From Nelumbo lutea (Eukaryota > Streptophyta > Magnoliopsida > Proteales > Nelumbonaceae): DNA of 64,000 nt. The notes beneath the pieces are model-generated. The model was not told the DNA's origin, did no database searches, and worked only from the letters and a program-made list of their open reading frames with translations. A program made the translations under genes and the position numbers. The stretch covers positions 52,565,759-52,629,758 of the forward strand of contig JAKGHH010000003.1 in NCBI GenBank assembly GCA_022828595.1. Reading direction: 5' to 3'. This document shows, piece after piece, positions 46,401 to 55,400 of the stretch. How positions within the stretch are numbered: the stretch's first letter is position 1; every line of letters starts with the position of its first letter.

Positions 46401-49400
46401 CGTAGTTTCGACTATGTTAGTTTCTAGAGAAGGATGTAGAACATAGAGACCGTTCTCCAGTTTCCCGTATGCAATGAATTTGTTGTTTCTTTTGATAGTA
46501 ATCGTATTACTAAAGAAGACAGAATATCCATCTGTACATAGTTTTGAGACAAATCAAATTTCTTCTTAAATTATGTGCAAAAAGACAATCTTTAAGTACA
46601 ATATATCATTCTCTAAAATTTAATTCTACGGTTCCTATGGCCGTAGCTGCAACACTTGCAGAAGTCCCCAAGTAAAGTGTCACCTCTCCTTCACTCAGCC
46701 TTCTGCTTACCTTGAACCCCTGCAGTGAGTTACACGCATGAGTTGAAGCCCCGGAGTCAATACACCAGGACCCAGAAGCTACCAACAAATTGGTTTCTAT
46801 GACACAAGATTCGAAATTACCTTTCTTGGATTCCAGGTATTGAGGACAATTCCTCTTCCAGTGGCCGGTCTGCTTGCAAAAGTGACAGACATCTGATGCC
46901 TTGTCTTTCATCTGTTTCTTGGGTTTGGTGGCCTTCTTCTGGAGCTTTCTCTTTGCCTTCATCTTCTTGCCCGATTTGCCTGCTTCAATAAACATAGCTA
47001 TGGGCTCATCCTTCTTGATCAGTTCCTCGGCCCTCTGTAACATGTTGCTAAGTTCCTGGATGCTGACATTCAACTTATTCATGTTGTAGTTCATGATGAA
47101 CGAATTGAAGGACAGAGGCAAAGAGTTGAGAATGGCATTTATCTGGGTTACCAGATCCAACCTAGATCCAAGAGCCTCTAGCTCATTGATGTAACCCATC
47201 ATCCGAAGACAATGGTCATGAACTTGTTGCCCCTTGGACATCTGTGCGGTCATGAACTATTTTAAGACCTTCTATCGAGTAGAATGATTATGCTCTTCAT
47301 ACATTGTCTTTAAACTATCCAATATGTTCTTGGCTAGTTTGATCTGATCGAACTGCCTCTGTATCGGATTGTCCAGGGAGGCAATGATGTAACAACGGGC
47401 GAGGGAGTTTTTCTCCTCCCATTCCTGATAGTCCCTTCTCCGTGTTTCAGAAGCCCTATCTCCCGGACGTTCCGGGGCAAGATTCTTGGCCACCTTATCT
47501 AGTTTTTCAGAGGTTAAGACCAGCATCAGGTTACAATACCAGTCGGCATAGTTTGGACCCTTAAGCTTGTTGTCGTCAAGAAGCTTTGCAAACTGTCCGT
47601 TTGCCATTTTCTGATAAAAGAGCAAACATCAGTCCACAACCTAATTTGATTCATGTTATCTACATAGATATGGCTTTTAATCTATGTTTCATTACCATTT
47701 ATTCATCTCTGAGATTTCCTTCCTATCTCAGAGACGGAGACTGCGAATTGTCTCTGGAAATGTGGGAAATCACATAGGGTGCATGGAGCCAACTGTTTTA
47801 GCTGCATAACCCCACCACCTTTCTATGAAGGATCATATCCACTCATCATATGAGTTTTCCCTTTGGCCTCTGTCAGACAAGGTTCAGAGCCATTTTAGGT
47901 TAAACCTTTCTGTCCAGTGAGTGCTCACCCATCATATTCGTGAACGCCAAGGTACCGTGAGAGTCTCCCATTTTCTGGTGAGGTCCTCCCACATCGGTCT
48001 ATGACGCCCCTATCATCTTATGAAACACTACGACAGATCCAACAACAAATGGATAGCCCAATTTTATGGTGCATTTCCTCATTATTGAAAGACCCATCTT
48101 CATGCTAATGATGGAAGGCCTTTAGAGAGTTCATCATATGAATCTCCCTATCACATGCACTCATATTTCAGGAGGGAACAAAAGTTACGCCCTAGTTTAA
48201 TTTAGGTCAAACCAAAGTGGCTCCCATTGACTTTCATAAAGCCATATTTCTGGTGGGCTTAAACGGATAGGGTTCCGCACATATCCTTTTCAGGGGTGTG
48301 GGGCCCACCACCGAGGGAGATCATCCAATGATCTTTAGGGACACCATGGAAATGATGTGCATTCAGCCATGGTGTGCGCAAGAGCCACTATCGTAACTAC
48401 ATGAGCCAAGTACTTATGGCCCATGTACATAGCACATCACACATCCATACATCACATGCAATGATAGAATTGATCCGATCAATTAATATCTGTAAAGCCC
48501 GTTATTAAAGCCCATTTTAATCCATAATATTACTGATTAATATTATCTAGGTATATGGGCCGAATAGGGTTAAGCAGTTCGGCCCATATAGCTCATATGC
48601 AATTAGTGGGCCTTACAGGTGTGGGCCGAATTAAATCTCATAATTAAATATCAATCCCTTGGTCCAAAAGTGGGAAATTAGGGCTGACAATCAGCCTCCA
48701 TCGAACCACAGATTCGGTCTAATCAGTTTGGTCCAATCTGGTTTGAATGGGTCTAGGGTTTGATTTTTAATTAAATATTTAATTCAAGAAACAATCTGAA
48801 ATTAATTTTACTGATTAAAGAAAAACAGGTACCAGTAACAGGGCTGTTCGCACAACTCCAATTTGCAAAACAAATGTCAGATCTCAGTTTGCAGTTTCAT
48901 AAACTGCAAATCGCAGATAGCGATTTTCATATCTATGAAATCTCCTCTTTTGCGCCGCCAACTTCGATCATGAATAAAATAAAATAGAAAACCCTAGTTT
49001 TTCTATTAATATTACATCAGTTCGAATACCTCTACATTCAGTCTAAAAATTTAAAATAATTAATTACAGACCAGAATGAATAGTAACTCCGAAATCGCAG
49101 ATTTTCTCCACCAATCAAGATTTCGATCTCCATTTGTACGAACAGTCCATAAATCAAGAAAATAATAAAGAACAGTTCTAAATAAATTCCAGATTTATAA
49201 AAATTAATTTCAGATCATTTGCTCTTTAATTAGGAATCGATTTCCCAAAAAAACCCTAATCTGTGCAAATCGGGTAGAACACCTTTTGCCCATTTGCGCA
49301 GGTTCAAATCTAGTCTATTTCGGTTCAAGATTTGAACCTGGCTCTGATACCATTGAAGGGATGAGAGATCCATCATATGGATGGCCGAACCCTACAGGAA

Positions 49401-52400
49401 GGTAGGGCGAAATTTCAAAAATTTTCTCTCTTCCATCTGGGAATCACATTCCCTGTTTTAGAAAACTGCTTTTCAAGGATCAATTTTGAACCAAGAACTG
49501 AACCAGATCTGAACAAATTCAGTAGGAGAGGGATATACCTGATACGAAGATGTAGTATCTCCCAATGAAGGTGTTCACGCCCAAAGAAAAACTCCAAAGA
49601 CTGCTCCCACTAAAGATGACACAGCGGATGGTGGAGCAAAATCAGTAGGGTCCGTCCAACGAACACACGACTTCTGATAAGCCTTTCTCCAAAGTCTGAT
49701 ATCAAGACTCTTCTTGATCGCTCCTACAATGGAGGAGATCGAACTGGCTAGGGCGGCAACTAGAGGAGAACGCAGGGAGAAGATGGCGTAGTCACACTAT
49801 TGTTGTCTTCTCTCTGAGTGATATGAGATCTGATCTCTGGATGCTAGGATGGGCTGAATGGTTTGCCCCCTCCTTTTATAGCCTTAAAGAGCTCCTAATC
49901 TCATTAGGTTTTTCCTAATCCAAATCTGTATTTGGATAAGGAGTTCTCTTTAAGAGATAAGGATAAGTCCTTATCTTATCTGCAGATTAGATCAGCTATC
50001 TCCTAATCTTATCAGGAGTTTTCCAGATTCAAATCCTTATTTGAATCTAGACTCTCTGAGTGGATAGGGATAAGACTCTATCCTATCTGCTGATTTAATC
50101 CCAGATCCGCCCCCTTATTTAACTAATCAAATTAGGCCAGTTCGAAATGGGCTTTAGGCCCAATAAGTTTAAGTGCTTAGAATGCTTCCAAACTGCTGCC
50201 CAGTTGGGCTTCTTTGTATGGCGTGGGACCCAAACATTGATCTACACATCAGCCACATGGGTTCAACCCAGTCTCTATTACAAGGCCTGGCCGAATTCAC
50301 TAAAAAGACAGTGAACCCCTTGAAGCCCATCACATGGACTCCTAATGGGCCCAACATTTACACTAAGTGGTCCCTGGGCCAAGCCACCTTATAAAAACCT
50401 AGGGACTGTGGGCAGATGCAAGATTAGCCCATCAGGTATAACCCTCAATGGCCTTACACTTAACCTCTCAGCCCATAATGATCAAACATTGCCCAACAAG
50501 AGAAGACCTCTCCCTCGGCTGCAAGGAACAATGCTGCACTCTCTACTCACATGGATCCCGAGAATTAAAACCTTTTGCAAATATTTTGAAACTGTAATAT
50601 ATTTGTATATCTGTATATAAATATATTTTGCAAAACAAATTTCAACAATTGAAATCGGTTGCCAGCAGTCTTGGTTTTAATCAGAGAGAGTGCATCCCCA
50701 ATCATTACCTTTGTCCAACAAAGGGGCTGATCCTGTCACTATGATCACCCACTCAGATGAATTCTCGGACTATCCCAACATACCCAGGTTTTGACCCCCT
50801 CTAAGGATCTCACTGATTGTCACATCAAAGACAGTTCAATCCGACACCTAGTGTAGTATCATAATCGAGTCTAGGGGTCAGGTGTAACATTCTAGTTTTG
50901 CCCACTTATCGCCAAGGCCCAGGGCAATATTGGAATTCTGGTCTGGTTCAAGGTTTCAAGTTAAACCTACACTCCATGCACCTCGGGTCTCACCCTGGCG
51001 GCTGAGACAGGCCACCCTAACCAACTTGGCGGCACATCAGTGTCAACCTTATCAGGATAGATCTCTCCAAATCGACCCACCGGCTGTGAACATTCTAAAC
51101 TGACACGAGTCTCATTATGTGTCCAATTTAAGGGTATTACACAGAAACACACCATTATAACATGAATCAAATATGTACTTTATTCATTTACAATAAATGC
51201 CATAATGTATATCAATTTGATTGGAGGTAAGGGCATACACTGTCTAACAAGATGTTTTGGACATAACTCAATGCACAATTGTTTATTGTAATTTCAAACA
51301 CAGAAACACCACTAGGCACCACTTAAGACACCTGAAGTAGAGATGCCCTCCAAGTTCCAACATCCCCATGCACATATCCCAATGTGGATGGTAGTACAAA
51401 TGTTTGGACTTGAACGTACCTAACCAAACATGATTTCAGTATGTGAAAGTCCAAGTTCCAATATCCCCATGCACATAATCTGATGTCGATGGTGGTACAA
51501 ACGTTTGGACTTGAATCCATCCAACCAAACATGATTTCAGTATGGCAAAGTCAAAACACTTGCATGGCGCTTGCATGGAAGTCTAAATGGGAATGCAATG
51601 CCATGGTCCCAAAAATACCTTAACTTATTAACCCCTTGTAGTTTGGGTTAAGTTATTCCACCCCTCCACCAAAAGGCTGCCAGTTTTAATGATGAAAAGT
51701 GTTCACAGGACATTCAAAGTTTCTTAAAAGTCCATCATACCATTTTCTGGCACCTTCCTGTGCATAGCCCTCATTCATTCTTGTTGAAGGGACATTTTTT
51801 CTGACATAATGCTAAGGTGAGATTGCAAATTTTTAAAAAGGTTAAATTTAAGATGATAATAAAACTGTATATTTTAGAGGTAAGGCTAATATTTTATTTT
51901 ATTTTATTTTTGATAATTGCATTATATTTCATTAATCAGAGAATATAAGCTGTTACAAGCATCCTTTGGAGAGGTGCAAGGTGCAGCCTCGCCTAGACAT
52001 TACAGTGAAGCAAGAAAAAACCAGAAAAAGTTACAGACTTGCCCAGAAAAATAAAATATTAGTGAGGAATTTGCTAGGCGGGCTTTTAAAGAATTTGAAA
52101 GAAAAAAAGAGAAAGAGAAATTGAAGACCAAAGCACAGTTGAAAGGGAGCAAGGTCTGGGATGAGGAATTCACAAATCAAGAGGATGAGTTTACAGATGA
52201 AGACTGATGTTGGCAGCTAGGTAGGTTCTGCTTTTGTTTAGAGTTGGGTGGTGGTTTCTACTTTAATGGGGTCTTGTATAGGGTTTCTTTTTTATGGACT
52301 CTGTTTGGGTTTTGTTTTGCTTGTGAGGTGCAGTTTTCTTAGGCCTGTTTGGATTTCCCATGGATCCTTCTTGATCTAGGTGATGTCTTATCACCTTCTA

Positions 52401-55400
52401 CTGTAATCTTTTTTCTCTTTAATAAAATTTCTTTTGATTCTTCAAAAAAAATTATTGAGAATATTTTAATAAAGTAGCCATTCCCATCTTGATTCTGCCT
52501 CCTGTTAACAAACTCCATGCAGTTGCATGGTCAAAGGGGGTATGAGCTACTAGGTAAACCTGAAGGGAGGTCTTGGTATTTGATCGAAACCCCGGGGTGG
52601 TTGAAGTAATTTACCCTTATCTTTATTTATATAATACTGATACTTGTCTTGGCTTCATGTGCAGACTACCACTCTCTTTGCTCTCTATCTATTAATCTAT
52701 CCTTCCCCTGCCATTAAACTAGTTCCTAAAATACAAGTTTGACAGATTTGATAGCTAATATAGTTTTGGCAAAACTTCAATAAAATGTGTGTTATAGACT
52801 GATGTGGCCTGTGGGAGTGAACATTATTATTCGAGAAAGAAAAGCTTCTAACTTTTTGTTTTTTTTTTAAAAGAAAAGCTTCAACTTTATAGTCATGTTT
52901 TGTGCCATCAAACATTTTAAAATTCCTACTGGAAAATGCCTATTTATGAAAACTGACTAGTATTGATTTTGTTCCAATCTAATCTGGATTCAGTTTGATT
53001 AATTTGGGTTTGGATGGATGCCCAATAAGCTAATCAAAGTGGATTCAATTCAAATCAAAAGCTATTGCTACTTTTGGATTGGTTTTGATTAATGCAATAA
53101 CAATCCAATGGTATGCTTTATTCTTGTATTTTGATACGAGGGAATTTATCCTATTGAGAAAAAGAGTTTATGAGAAATCAAGGGAGAGAGTTTAAGAAAA
53201 AAATGAGAGAATTTATCCTACTGAGAAAAAGAGACTCATAGAGAGTGAAAAAGAGTTTATGAGAAACCAAGGAGAAGGGATATTATACTTGATATGAAGA
53301 CAAGAATTTGCAACTCCCGAGGTGATAGGTAGTTCACACCCAATTTTAGTCCTAAAACTGGCCTCCAATTGAAGATGGTGTAGTGTATAGAGAACCGATT
53401 CAGCAACACTTGATTTCAGCAAATTTTCTATCCAACTTGCTTGGATTAAGTAGGGTAATTAAACAATGCTATTTGTCTATGTTTTTCTTGCTAAAACAAA
53501 GAAGAAAACTGATTTAAATCAGTTCTTGAAAGCCTAGGGTCGGTCGTTCTAGGGTTACTTGGGAGACAAAAGAGAAGAAGAGAGAAAAAGAAAGAGAGGT
53601 AGTCTAGTCTTGTTCGCCCTCTTCTCCTTTTATCTCTTAATGGAGCACTCCTCTAATCTAATTAGGAGATTATCTAGATCTAAATTGGAGCTGGACTCTT
53701 TTAACAATTAAACATTATCCTCTTGAGAGGATAAGTGCTCATACCCAATATCAATCACATATTTGACCCAAATCACATGATGACTTAATTAATCTTATTA
53801 ATATTGGGCCTTTGGCCCATTTTCTTCAAAGGCTCATGACCCTAGGTGTTGCATGGCCACTTTAGGCCTGATATTGTATGGTGTGGGACCCCACAAAGGT
53901 CTCACTCAGGTCCATAAGGGTCCGACCCTACCTCTGAAAGAGGCTAGGCCGAATTCACTATTTAGAGCAATGAACCCCTGAGCCAATCAGCATGGGCTCA
54001 GTCTGGGCCCAACATTTATAGCTAGATCCTTGGATTCAACCCCCCTATGAAGACCCTAGGATAATGGACTTAAGTGAGATAAAGCCCATAAGGTAATCAA
54101 CCATGTAGTGGTCTTTTACACTTGACCTCTCGGCCCATAATGATCAAAACATTGCCTGATAGTGAAGGACCTCTCCCCTGGTTGCAAGGTGTAGTGCCAC
54201 ACTCTCTGCTTAGATGGATCCCAGGATTAAAACCTTTTTCATAAAATAACAATATATATAATGTATAAATACATTTTGCAAAATCAGATTTCAAATACAG
54301 TTGAAATCCACTGCTGATATTTTAGGTTTCCATCAGAGAGAGTTTAAACCTTGATATTCACTTGGTCCGACAAAGGAGCCGATCCTATTACTATAATCAC
54401 CCACTTAGGTGATTTTCCAAATTGCCCCAACATGCTTAGGTATTTGACCCTTGATGGATCTCATTGATTGGCACATCAAAAACAACCCAGTCCAACACTT
54501 AGTGTAGTACCATAATCAAGTCTAGGGTTATGTGTTACTTTCCAGTTTTGCCCATCTATCTCCAAGGTCCAGGGCATAATTGGAAACCGGTCCGGGTTCA
54601 GTGTTTCTTCCAAACACACACTACATGTGCTTGGGATCTAACCCTAGCATTTGAGAAAAGTTGCTCCAACTGTTTGGCAGCACAACAGTGTTAGCCTTGT
54701 TAGGATTAACTCCCATGTCTATCTAATGGTTGAGAACATTCTAAACTAACACGAGTCTCATAAGTGTCCAATTTAAGTGGTAATACATAGAAAACATACC
54801 AATATCAACATGAAACAATAATGTACTTTATTCATTTACAAGTAAATGTTTATGTACATCAGTCTAATTGGAGATAAGGGCATAGACTGTCTAACAGGGT
54901 ACTCAACTTGAAGAATTTACACCCACACATATTGAAGTTTTGGCAAATGCTCAACCCAAGCCCGCCCAAGTTGCTGCCCTAGAATAAAGTCCTTTTTTCT
55001 ATATGATTGGTTAATAGAAAGAGGATTGTTAACAACTTGGTGGTTTGGTGCTGCCTTCCTTGATCTAACTTGAAGTACTAGAGACATGGCTGCAAATGGA
55101 TTGGATCAAATCAAATATAAGGTAGATCCACATTCGATTCATTTATATTCAGATTTGGATTGGATCTTATCCATCGGAATTGGATATTGGCTAGCATTAA
55201 TAATTAAATTAGAAACATGAACCAAAGACTCTTTGGTGAAATCACAACATTCAAATTTTCTAACTAACTTAACAAATAGATAGAATATAAATTTTAAGTA
55301 TATATTAATATTCATTTAAATCGAATTGAATGGGATTATATATATAATATTTGCTTTTTATCAAATAGGTTATATTGGATTAGATAGGGGTGAATCCATG

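Larger units (their letters stand above)
41800..51249 (-). mobile_element. Full-length Ty1/Copia LTR retrotransposon (9450 bp), antisense in intron 5, perfect 5-bp target duplication
   Basis: AGATG is repeated at 41795-41799 and 51250-51254. Long LTRs (41800-43731 and 49354-51249) flank a minus-strand gag-PR-INT-RT-RH region. The primer-binding site (minus TGGTATCAGAGCC, 49340-49352) lies next to the 5' LTR and the purine tract (minus AGTGGGAGC) next to the 3' LTR. Long LTRs and total size resemble Angela-type elements, but the lineage is not proven. Confidence 0.93.
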
